DNA of 48,413 nt from Shinella sp. Its GTDB lineage: Bacteria; Pseudomonadota; Alphaproteobacteria; Rhizobiales; Rhizobiaceae. A program made the translations under genes and the position numbers. Location: contig QFQX01000036.1 of the NCBI GenBank assembly GCA_003248775.1, forward strand, positions 1-48,413, given 5' to 3'. The notes under the pieces are model-generated. The model worked only from the letters and a program-made list of their open reading frames with translations, was not told the DNA's origin and made no database searches. Of this stretch, positions 19,207-27,088 are shown piece after piece (position 1 is the first letter of the stretch; every line of letters begins with the position of its first letter).

Positions 19207-20841
19207 TCACATGGTCCAGTTGTTGGAACGGAAGTCCATGGCGAAGGCCGGCGCGGCCTTCCACTTCAGCGAGGACTTCATGCCGGTGAATACGGCGTTC
19301 TGGTGCAGGACCTGATAGGCTGGGTCTTCGCGTTCGGCGATTTCCAGCATGCGGGCGATGGCCTTCTTGCGCAGTGCGCGGTCGGTGGAGGTTTCCATGA
19401 CGACTGAAAGCTCGTTGACCTCGGCGTTGGACCAGTCCTTTTTCTGCTGGACTTCGCCGTTCGGGCCGAACTGAACCACCATCGGGGTGATCGGATCGTT
19501 GATTGTGTTGGAAGCCGACCAGTCGCGCACGCCCTTGACGCCTTGCGGATCGTGGATCTGCGCCCAGTTTTCCTTCATCTCGATCTCGACGTTGAGGCCG
19601 ACCTGCTTCCACATCTCGACCATGATCTGCGCGTTGGCGGTCTGGTTGGTGTAGTAGTTGTTGAGCAGGCGGTAAGGGATCGGGTCGCCCTTATAGTTGG
19701 CTTCCTTGAGAAGCTTCCGGGCGAGGTCCGGGTTGAATTCGGGTGCCACCCAGCCATCGATGAACATGTCGGTGGCCTTGAAGGATTCGAACTGCAAACC
19801 GGCGGGAACAACGGTCAGCCCACCCCATAGGGCTTCGACGATCGCCTGTCGGTCGATCGCGTGGGTCATTGCGCGACGGACCAGGGGATTGGCGAGAATC
19901 TCGTTTTCCGTGTTGAACACCGAGATACGGTGGTTCCAGATGGTCGAACTCTGTACTTCGAAGCCGGATGCGGCCTGTACCGTTGCAATCTGGTCCGGTG
20001 GCAGGTCGCAGGCGAAATCGTACTGGCCGGATAGCAGACCGTTGACGCGCGAGGCGACTTCCGGAACCTCGACGAAACGGATTTCCTCGAGCGGCGGGCG
20101 GCCACCCCAGTATTCATCGAAGGCGACAAGGGTCAGTGAGACGTCTGGCTTGTATTCGCCGACCATGTAAGGGCCGGTGGTGATCGGCTTGCGAGCCCAG
20201 TCGGTATAGCTTGCGGCTTCATCCCAGGCGCGGCGGTTGGCGATCTGGCTTCCGCCGGAATAAAGGCGGCCTTCCAGCGTCACATCGGGCGTGGCGTTGT
20301 GGAAGCGCACGGTATACTTGTCGACGGCTTCGACGCCGGCGAGCGCCGGCCAGAGACGGCGGCCGATGCCGGGAACGATGGCCGGCAATTCCTTGATGGT
20401 GGTCGGCTTGTTGTCGGCTTCGAAGATCGTCTTGCCACCTTTCGGCTCGGTGTCGCCGAATACGCGTTCCTTGGAGAAGGAGAAGACGACGTCGTCCGCC
20501 GTCAGTTCGTCGCCGTTGTGGAACTTGACGCCCGGGCGCAGCTTGAGTTCCAGGGTCTTTTCGTCGATGCGCTTCCATTCTGTAGCAAGGCCCGGAACCG
20601 GACCCTGATTGCCCATCCAGTCGCGGAGGATCAGGCCCTCCCACAGGTTGGGGAAGAAAATGCGTTCGCCGACGTTGGACTGCTCGTTCCATACGTCGAG
20701 GGTATTGTTGTTGGTGATCTTCTGCACGGCGATCGTGACCGAGGGACGCTTGCCCTGGCTGAAGACTGAACGGGGCAGGATCAGGCTGCCGGCGGTTGCG
20801 CCCATGAGGCCGAGCGCGTTACGTCGTGTGATGGGAAGCAT
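19207..20841 (-). CDS. Oligopeptide-type extracellular solute-binding protein (family 5), Tat-type signal
   Basis: A 544-residue family-5 binding protein. The N-terminus carries a twin-arginine-like signal (ITRRNALGLMG, residues 4-14, then a hydrophobic stretch to about 28), so it may be exported folded. Family-5 motifs include LKLRPGVKFHNGDELTADDV (about 99-118), PLVRRAMTHAIDRQAIV and a C-terminal NAVFTGMKSS. Relatives bind peptides, nickel, opines and, in AccA, the phospho-sugar agrocinopine. It heads the minus-strand transporter genes, with the HAD phosphatase gene 134 bp upstream. Ligand identity is open; the downstream phosphodiesterase argues for a phosphodiester. Confidence 0.92.
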   Translation of the reverse strand: MLPITRRNALGLMGATAGSLILPRSVFSQGKRPSVTIAVQKITNNNTLDVWNEQSNVGERIFFPNLWEGLILRDWMGNQGPVPGLATEWKRIDEKTLELKLRPGVKFHNGDELTADDVVFSFSKERVFGDTEPKGGKTIFEADNKPTTIKELPAIVPGIGRRLWPALAGVEAVDKYTVRFHNATPDVTLEGRLYSGGSQIANRRAWDEAASYTDWARKPITTGPYMVGEYKPDVSLTLVAFDEYWGGRPPLEEIRFVEVPEVASRVNGLLSGQYDFACDLPPDQIATVQAASGFEVQSSTIWNHRISVFNTENEILANPLVRRAMTHAIDRQAIVEALWGGLTVVPAGLQFESFKATDMFIDGWVAPEFNPDLARKLLKEANYKGDPIPYRLLNNYYTNQTANAQIMVEMWKQVGLNVEIEMKENWAQIHDPQGVKGVRDWSASNTINDPITPMVVQFGPNGEVQQKKDWSNAEVNELSVVMETSTDRALRKKAIARMLEIAEREDPAYQVLHQNAVFTGMKSSLKWKAAPAFAMDFRSNNWTM

Positions 20842-20975
20842 CGGAATACTCCTTTTCGCAAGAGGACGACATGGAAGACGGAGGCGATATCCTTGCGCCT
20901 TCCGAATGTCCGTCTGTTAATGGACCCATGAATTTCTGGTGATATTGCCGCCGCGGAGGCCGCGACGCGCAGCGC

Positions 20976-21695
20976 TCAGGCGTCCACGGGGAGATCCGCG
21001 ACATCGCGTCCAGGGGAATGGCGCGCTGGCGTGGACAAGACCGTGTCGAAAGCTTTTGAAAGTTCATCGGCGCCGGTGACGACGCAGATTGCTCCAGCGC
21101 CAGCGAGCACTTCGTGACGTCCCTCGCGCGGATCGGCGGGGTCGATGAAGCCGATCGCCCTCATGCCCGCGGCGACCGCGCCCGCAATGCCATGGGCGCT
21201 GTCATCGATGATAAGGCAGCGCGCAGGCTCAATGCCGAACCGCTGGGCGCAGAAAAGAAAGAGATCTGGCGCAGGCTTCGGCCTGTCGACCATCTCGGCG
21301 CTGAAGACGTTCGGTGCAAACTCGTTCCAGAGATCGAACAGACCAAGGCTGTTCTTCAGTCGCTCCACCGTGCTGTTGGAGGCGACGCATTTCGGCTGGT
21401 GCAGCGCGTGTACCACCGGAACGATGCCGGGCATCGGGGTCAGCGCGCGGGCGAATTCGGGGTAGAGGTTGGCCGAGGCTTCGGCAAAGACGCCTTCGAC
21501 ATCCTCGATGCCGAGTTCCTCGGCGCAGATGCGTTTCGCGTCCGTCTCGGAGTAGCCGGTGAAACGCCGATGGACCTCGGCATGGGAAATGTCCGCGCCG
21601 GCGTTGTTCAGGGCCTGCCAGAACACCCGGCTGGCAAGCGGCTCGCTGTCGATCAATACGCCGTCGCAATCGAAGATGATGAGATCTGCTGTCAC
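20976..21695 (-). CDS. HAD-superfamily phosphatase (subfamily IA, beta-phosphoglucomutase-like)
   Basis: A 239-residue HAD hydrolase. Motif I is FDCDGVLIDSE (nucleophile D9, acid D11), an alpha-helical cap follows, motif II is ASNST, motif III is in RPKPAPDLF and motif IV is IIDDSAHG. These enzymes dephosphorylate small sugar phosphates or interconvert them. It is upstream of, and in the same direction as, the binding-protein gene, and divergent from the SorC-type regulator gene with a shared 190-bp control region. A role removing phosphate from the sugar phosphate produced by the diesterase is plausible and parallels AccG of the agrocinopine pathway, but that is inference. Confidence 0.9.
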   Translation of the reverse strand: MTADLIIFDCDGVLIDSEPLASRVFWQALNNAGADISHAEVHRRFTGYSETDAKRICAEELGIEDVEGVFAEASANLYPEFARALTPMPGIVPVVHALHQPKCVASNSTVERLKNSLGLFDLWNEFAPNVFSAEMVDRPKPAPDLFLFCAQRFGIEPARCLIIDDSAHGIAGAVAAGMRAIGFIDPADPREGRHEVLAGAGAICVVTGADELSKAFDTVLSTPARHSPGRDVADLPVDA

Positions 21696-21849
21696 TATTT
21701 CAATGTCCGTCCTGTCCGGCTTTGCCGGGGCGCAGACGCAAGATCGATAAAGTCTGCCTTGTCGCCGCCATGTGGTTGCCGATTACGGGAGTTTCCGTGA
21801 CATTGCGCCCGGACCCGCGATCGTCTATGCGGCGTCTTTAGGTTACATA

Positions 21850-21867
21850 TGTTACGTCAGTGTGACA
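21850..21867. promoter_or_regulatory. Imperfect palindrome in the HAD-SorC divergent region, candidate operator
   Basis: TGTTAC-N6-GTGACA forms an inverted repeat with one mismatch, 19 bp before the chosen start of the SorC-type regulator gene. A regulator site there could control both divergent genes. The evidence is only symmetry and position. Confidence 0.4.
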
Positions 21868-21885
21868 TTTGATCGGGGGGCTGTT

Positions 21886-22827
21886 TTGGATAATCAGGAA
21901 CTGATGGTGCGGGCCTCGTGGCTCTACCATGTGGAGGGGCTGACCCAGGCGCAGATTGGCGAGCGCATGAATCTCACGCGCCGGCGGGTCAACGAGCTGT
22001 TGGCAGCGGCTCTGGAGAAGGGCTTGGTTCGTGTCAGCTTCAGCTCGCCATTGGCGGAAAATGTCGAGCTGGAAGCGCGCCTATGCGCGCGCTACGGACT
22101 GCAGGACGCGGTCGTGGCCCCGACGCCCGAAGACCTTTCTCATATGCATGCGGTCATAGGCCGGGCGTCGGCGGCATTTCTCGATCGTTTCATTCAGGTG
22201 CGCAAACCTACCTCGATCGGTGTCGGCTGGGGGGCGACGCTGCATGAGACCGTCCAGCAGATGACGGCCACCAGCGAGCCGGAAATGCGGATCCGCTCGC
22301 TGATGGGCGGCCTGACCCGTGGATCGGAGATCAACACCTTCGAAATCGTCAGAAGCCTGGCCAAGGTATTGAGCGCGAAGTGCCATTATTTCGCGGCGCC
22401 GATCTACGCCGGCAGCGAGGAGGCTCATGACGTTATCATGGCGCAGCCGGTGTTCCGGGAATTTCTTCGGGATGGATCGAGTGTCGAGCTTTCCTTCCTG
22501 AGCGTCGGGGATGTCACCGGCCGTTCTCTGCAGGTTCGTTATGGTCTGCCGCAGCACGTCGACATCGGTGAACTCGTCGCTGCCGGGGCGGTGGGAGACC
22601 TGCTCGGACGCTATCTCGACAGGGACGGACGACCTGTCGATCATCCGCTGAACCTGCAGGTCATCTCGCCCGATCTAGATGCCTATCGCGGCATCCCGAC
22701 CCGGATCATCGCTTCGGGCGGACCGCACAAGCATGCGATCCTCGGCGCGACGCTCAAGGCTGGACTGGCGACGGTCGTCGTGACGGATGCCGACAGCGCC
22801 CGCTGGCTCCTTTCAGAAGGAAGCTGA
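21886..22827 (+). CDS. SorC/DeoR-type sugar-binding transcriptional regulator
   Basis: A 313-residue protein: helix-turn-helix at about 18-45 (QAQIGERMNLTRRRVNELL) and a SorC-type phospho-sugar-binding domain from about 56, with SIGVGWGATLHETVQQM, YFAAPIYAG and a C-terminal IIASGGPHKHAILGATLKAGLATVVVTDADSA split across the last 50 residues. Effectors of this family are phosphorylated sugars. I start at the TTG at 21886 because a G6 run ends five bases upstream and the resulting length is normal for SorC proteins; the frame extends to 21772. It is divergent from the HAD-Opp-GDPD block and is a good candidate for its regulator. Confidence 0.88.
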   Translation: MDNQELMVRASWLYHVEGLTQAQIGERMNLTRRRVNELLAAALEKGLVRVSFSSPLAENVELEARLCARYGLQDAVVAPTPEDLSHMHAVIGRASAAFLDRFIQVRKPTSIGVGWGATLHETVQQMTATSEPEMRIRSLMGGLTRGSEINTFEIVRSLAKVLSAKCHYFAAPIYAGSEEAHDVIMAQPVFREFLRDGSSVELSFLSVGDVTGRSLQVRYGLPQHVDIGELVAAGAVGDLLGRYLDRDGRPVDHPLNLQVISPDLDAYRGIPTRIIASGGPHKHAILGATLKAGLATVVVTDADSARWLLSEGS

Positions 22828-22844
22828 CGGACCCATGACGGATT

Positions 22845-22879
22845 GCGGGCAGTCCCGGACTGGCCGGAGAGCTGCCCGC
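22845..22879. terminator. Hairpin between convergent SorC-type and SGNH genes
   Basis: GCGGGCAG (22845-22852) pairs with CTGCCCGC (22872-22879) in the 84-bp gap between two convergent genes. No T-run follows on either strand, so its role as a bidirectional terminator is only suggested by position. Confidence 0.4.
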
Positions 22880-22911
22880 GTTCAGATTTCGCAGGGCGAC
22901 GCGTTGGTCTG

Positions 22912-24756
22912 CTAAACCGCGTTCCATGCCGGTCGCGGGTCGGCGCACTTGCGAAGAAACGGCTTCGAGATCTTGATGACGCCCTGACCCGAAACTTGCC
23001 GGTTGATGTTGACGATGAGCGGGCGCGTCGCGATACGCAGCGTCGTTGCATCAATTCCGGCCGGCACCATGAACGGCGGGATCTTGAGCCAGCCGGAAAA
23101 GCCATCGGTGGCAAGCGGCAGATCCTGGGTCGTGTAGTCCGCGTTCTGCATGCCTCCCCGGGCAATGAAGGCTTGTGCGTTGGAACCATTGTAGAATTCC
23201 ATCTGCCAATAGACGGAAAGCCAGCCCTCCCAGGGATTGAGTTCCACATGGACGCCCGATTCCAGCCAATCGGTTCCCGGAACAATGCCGGCGGTCGAAA
23301 GCGTCAGTGCGGCGCTTTTTGCGATGCGCCATTCCTCGTGGCGATTGCCTGAAAGAGTGCCGCTTGGCGTGATGGTCACCACTTGCGTCTTGTAGCTTCC
23401 CGTGGTCTCCACCGAGCATGCAGCGGTGCTGTCGCCGCTGGCACGCGTGATCGCAAGTGTGCTGACGCGCGTGCCGGAGGTGCCGCTGCTGCTCGCAGCG
23501 GTCGTGGATGCGAAGGCCGCGTCGCTCCAGAGGTTCGAGGCGGAAAGCACGGCTGTTTCAGCGAGATCCATATGTTCGCCTGTACTTACCATGGATTGCA
23601 GGATCGGCAGAAGAATGCCCGACATGCGTTCCGCACCCTTGGGGTTGGGGTGGATGATATCGCCGCCGAACAGGGTAGCGTCAAAACCGGGATAGTTGAA
23701 ACCCGAGCCGGTGAGATCGCAGACCCGCACTCCTTCGCGCGCTGCCTGCGCCTTGATCCACGCGTTGACCCCAGCGACAATTACAGCCTTTTCCGATCCT
23801 TCCTCCCAGACCCCCCTGTCCGTGATGGTCTGGATAACGGTCCATATGCCTTCGTTGCGAAGCAGGCTCAGTTGTCTGTCGAGGCGCTCGATCAGCTTGC
23901 GGGGCGAATCCATGCCGGCACCACTCGAAATATCGTTCGTGCCGATATCGAGATAGACGATGCCGGGCCGCAGTGCCGCGACATAGGGTGTCCGGGTGAT
24001 TGTCCCGGGGGCGCTTCCTTCCGCGACAATGTGGTCGCCGCCACGCCCCTGAAAGGCGCCGCTGATATAGTTATCGTTGCCCAGATTGTTATTCACGTCA
24101 TGCCAGACATCGAGGTTGAAGCGATTGTCACGCAACCTGATCCACGGCAGAACACCACGCACGATGCTGGCCGCCAGATCTTTCGGGGATCCGCCCGCAA
24201 CGGTAGCCCAGCCGCCACGCTGGATGAAGGAATGGCCGAGTCCCACCACCTTCGCGCCCGCCGCCAGGGGCAGCGTCGGAAGAGGGCGGCGGACGTTGAT
24301 GGAAAACGGCTGGCTTATGCTGCGTTCGCCATCGGTGGCCGTCAGGATGATCTTCGGCGAGGGGGCGGTCCCGTGGTTCAGCGGGTTGATACCCGTGACG
24401 AGACTGTTGCCGGAAAGGGCAAACATACCATCCGCGTTCTCTTCGAGAGTGAAGCTCCATGAAGTGGACGCGGTATTTTCCACGGAGATCACGCCGACCA
24501 GAGAACCCGCGGCGCTATCGTCATCGATCACCTGTCCCGACAGGCGAATGACCGGTCGCCCACCGGCAAGAGCCTGACCCGTCAATGCAATTCCAATACC
24601 GATCATGGCCGCACCTCCGCCGAGGACGGCGCGACGGGTGGGCAACAGCGAGGGTTTTGGCTCATGGCAATTCCTTTCCTGAAGAACTGCCTGAAAGCCT
24701 AATGCGCTTTTTGATGAGGGGGACGCGAAGCCCATCTCTGACCGTCGGTTTCGCAT
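22912..24756 (-). CDS. SGNH/GDSL-type hydrolase with Tat-like signal and accessory domains
   Basis: A 614-residue probable exported protein. A twin-arginine-like signal PTRRAVLGGGAAMIGIG starts at residue 39. About 67-156 resembles a cadherin-like or Ig-like domain (SLVTGINPLNHGTAPSPKIILTATDG). The SGNH catalytic core has GHS (S176), GTND (N274) and D366/H369 (GGDIIHPNPKG). A C-terminal beta-rich domain of about 220 residues follows, which I cannot name. SGNH enzymes of this kind often de-esterify polysaccharides. GAGGAGAAG precedes the ATG at 24756. Odd point: an out-of-frame ATG at 24665 also has a good ribosome-binding site, so a frameshift near the N-terminus is possible. It adjoins a second SGNH gene and the polysaccharide cluster. 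Confidence 0.82.
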   Translation of the reverse strand: MRNRRSEMGFASPSSKSALGFQAVLQERNCHEPKPSLLPTRRAVLGGGAAMIGIGIALTGQALAGGRPVIRLSGQVIDDDSAAGSLVGVISVENTASTSWSFTLEENADGMFALSGNSLVTGINPLNHGTAPSPKIILTATDGERSISQPFSINVRRPLPTLPLAAGAKVVGLGHSFIQRGGWATVAGGSPKDLAASIVRGVLPWIRLRDNRFNLDVWHDVNNNLGNDNYISGAFQGRGGDHIVAEGSAPGTITRTPYVAALRPGIVYLDIGTNDISSGAGMDSPRKLIERLDRQLSLLRNEGIWTVIQTITDRGVWEEGSEKAVIVAGVNAWIKAQAAREGVRVCDLTGSGFNYPGFDATLFGGDIIHPNPKGAERMSGILLPILQSMVSTGEHMDLAETAVLSASNLWSDAAFASTTAASSSGTSGTRVSTLAITRASGDSTAACSVETTGSYKTQVVTITPSGTLSGNRHEEWRIAKSAALTLSTAGIVPGTDWLESGVHVELNPWEGWLSVYWQMEFYNGSNAQAFIARGGMQNADYTTQDLPLATDGFSGWLKIPPFMVPAGIDATTLRIATRPLIVNINRQVSGQGVIKISKPFLRKCADPRPAWNAV

Positions 24757-24804
24757 CGGCTTCTCCTCTAATCTCTTGTTTTGACTACTATGAACAGTGA
24801 AGGC

Positions 24805-25557
24805 TCAGGGTGTTGTCTTCCCCGGTTTGCAGCCGTTTTCCGCAAGATGGCGGACCAGTATGGGTGTCATGACCTCTCCCGCTTTTTCAGGTCGTGGATG
24901 CAGGCCGTCGGGTATTGCCCTGTCGCGGTCCGTGTCTGAAAGGGCGTTCCAGGCGGGCCTGAAATCGACGAAACCCATGCCGCGGCTTTCGGCTTCTTCG
25001 CGATGTGCGTCTATGTAGGAGGACAGGAACGGCCTCATCCAGCCGCGCAGGCCGGAAATCGGGTTCATCGCCATGACGACGATCCGTGCCTGAGGCGCGC
25101 CTGCATGCAACCCGTCAAGAATTGCCGAGATATTGGAGCGGCTGGCTGAGACGCTCATCCAGCGATTGACGGCCGCATCGTTGGCATAGAATTCCACCAG
25201 AACGATGTCCGGTTTCTCCCCGGTTACACGGTCGATCTGGCCGAGTGCCCAATCGGTGGTGGAACCCGCCAGCGCGACCGTCTTCACCGTCACGGTTTCC
25301 TGCAGACAGGCGGAAAGCTCTTTCTCAAGCATTTCCGGCCAGCCACCCCGGGAGGTGAGGGACGTGCCAAGCGCTACGATTTTCAATGACGGCGGTTCCT
25401 GAGTTGCGAGACCAGCGCTGCTGCTGGAGCCTCCGAGAATAAAAAACAGAAGCGGAAGAAGCCGGTTAAGCCAGTTGAAGGAGTGTCTTGCGGGCGCTGG
25501 CGGCTTTTCCCGTAAGATGGACAGTTCTGGAGCTGCGTTCTCGATATGGGATATCAT
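24805..25557 (-). CDS. Membrane-anchored SGNH/GDSL hydrolase
   Basis: A 250-residue protein with a hydrophobic anchor at about 30-43 and an SGNH core: GTSLTSRGGWP (S66), EFYANDAA (N126) and the catalytic dyad DGLHP (D217, H220). It resembles lysophospholipase L1/TesA-type esterases and polysaccharide O-deacetylases. The ATG at 25557 has GAGG six bases upstream and is preferred to 25587, which lacks a ribosome-binding site. It lies 48 bp upstream of the larger SGNH gene on the same strand and is divergent from the polysaccharide polymerase gene, so it may trim acyl groups on the surface polysaccharide. Confidence 0.8.
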   Translation of the reverse strand: MISHIENAAPELSILREKPPAPARHSFNWLNRLLPLLFFILGGSSSSAGLATQEPPSLKIVALGTSLTSRGGWPEMLEKELSACLQETVTVKTVALAGSTTDWALGQIDRVTGEKPDIVLVEFYANDAAVNRWMSVSASRSNISAILDGLHAGAPQARIVVMAMNPISGLRGWMRPFLSSYIDAHREEAESRGMGFVDFRPAWNALSDTDRDRAIPDGLHPRPEKAGEVMTPILVRHLAENGCKPGKTTP

Positions 25558-25744
25558 CAGGTACCTCATCCGGGATACGATCTCCATTTTCTTCTAAAAC
25601 GTTCGTGTGAATGCCGCATAAAACGACTGCGGCATTGCAGCAATATGGGAAGAAGGATGCCATTCGTGAACCGCTCATCGAACGGATTTCGGCATTCGTT
25701 CCCACTTTGATTGGGTGCTTTTCCGCTTTGTTCGTTAGAGACCT

Positions 25745-25758
25745 TTCGCATCTGCGAA
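25745..25758. promoter_or_regulatory. 14-bp palindrome in the divergent region before the polymerase gene
   Basis: TTCGCA-TC-TGCGAA is a perfect inverted repeat in the 268-bp AT-richer region between the divergent SGNH and polymerase genes. It is a candidate regulator site by symmetry and position only. I see no convincing -35/-10 pair. Confidence 0.35.
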
Positions 25759-25825
25759 GAATATTGTAGCGTTTTTGAGGCTAGTACGGGGGCGGCGTGT
25801 GGGCGAGTTATCGGATTGGACCTAG

Positions 25826-27088
25826 ATGCCAGTTATACAAATTTCGTACTTTCGGCTTCTGGTCGGTGTGCATTTGACCACTTGGCTGTTCAACTTGCAG
25901 ATTATCGGCTTTGGTAGCGGCGCCAATCAGCTTCAAAAAACCATTCTGTTTTTTACAGCCGCTACGATGTTGTTTACCCGCCGAGTCGATAAATTTGTTT
26001 TATCCATCGTGCTGGCTATCTTCGCTGTCACGTTTGTTGCCGCCTTGGCGACGTCCTATAATGATTTTTCTTTCGGACGATATCTGAAGAGCTTGTTTTC
26101 CCTCTCTGCAGTTCTGCTGCTGCTGCCGGGGTTGATAACGGAAAATGACCGGCATTTCATTTTGAAGTGGTTTGCGTGGAGTCCTGTGGCGTGTGTTGCG
26201 ATCGGCGCCATGTACAATGTCGTGGGCCTTTGGCCTCTCTGGTATCAGGACTTCCTTGGCGTATCGCGTCTGCAAGGCTCGACCATTCCCTCAGGGCTCG
26301 GCGGTATCGGGTATATCGGAACGGTCGCCGCGCTTCTGGCGTCAGGTCTTTACAATAAGAAGTATCTTCTCCTCGGGGCGGTGAACCTTGTAATTCTGGC
26401 TCTTTCGGCGGCTCGCATGCCGTTTGCGGTTGCCGCCATGTGTTCCATGGTGATTTTCTTCTACTTCCATGGCCGCTCGTTCGCGCGGATTTATTTTTCC
26501 ACGATCGTGTTGGCGATGGTGTGCGTTGCCGCCTACATTGCAATCGGTGACAAGATTGCGGCCAGGTTCGAAAGCGAAAGTGCGAGCGGTCGCGAACTTA
26601 TCTGGGAAGTCCTGGACAGCGTGGTTCAGCAGTATCCCTATTTCGGCATTGGTCTCGGACACCAAATCAATATCATTCCCGAAGACGTGATGGAAAAGAC
26701 CGCGACGTTTGCCGCTCACAACGAATATCTGCGTCTTGCTGTTGAAACCGGTTATGTTGGTGTAACAGGCATAATGATACTGTTCGCTGTTATGTTCTTC
26801 TACATGTTCATGACGCGAAAATATTGTAGAAATCCGATGTTTGTCGTCATCGTGTCGAGCTTCTTCATATATTGCTACACTGACAACGTAATCAGTTCGA
26901 ATATGGCTGTTTTCGTACTTGTGATGGCTGCGAGCCTCTCGCTTGGCTATGACCACCGGTCGGCGGTCCCCGCACGGCAACCGTTGTCCGGCAGGTCTCG
27001 TGGCCAAGGGCGAAGAATAGGACCTTTGAACAAAGGTGAGTTGGGTGGCCGCATGACGGCTTTGACGGCAGGTGGGGCGCAGCCATGA
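25826..27088 (+). CDS. O-antigen ligase/Wzy-type polysaccharide polymerase
   Basis: A 420-residue polytopic membrane protein with roughly ten hydrophobic segments and a large periplasmic loop (about 255-310) carrying FGIGLGHQINI and the AAHNEYLRLAVETG segment typical of the Wzy_C/O-antigen ligase family. It probably polymerises or ligates lipid-linked repeat units in the periplasm. The C-terminal 45 residues are hydrophilic and arginine-rich. The gene is clearly richer in A/T than its neighbours, which is common for polymerase genes and may reflect transfer. Its stop overlaps the acyltransferase start (ATGA). Confidence 0.85.
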   Translation: MPVIQISYFRLLVGVHLTTWLFNLQIIGFGSGANQLQKTILFFTAATMLFTRRVDKFVLSIVLAIFAVTFVAALATSYNDFSFGRYLKSLFSLSAVLLLLPGLITENDRHFILKWFAWSPVACVAIGAMYNVVGLWPLWYQDFLGVSRLQGSTIPSGLGGIGYIGTVAALLASGLYNKKYLLLGAVNLVILALSAARMPFAVAAMCSMVIFFYFHGRSFARIYFSTIVLAMVCVAAYIAIGDKIAARFESESASGRELIWEVLDSVVQQYPYFGIGLGHQINIIPEDVMEKTATFAAHNEYLRLAVETGYVGVTGIMILFAVMFFYMFMTRKYCRNPMFVVIVSSFFIYCYTDNVISSNMAVFVLVMAASLSLGYDHRSAVPARQPLSGRSRGQGRRIGPLNKGELGGRMTALTAGGAQP

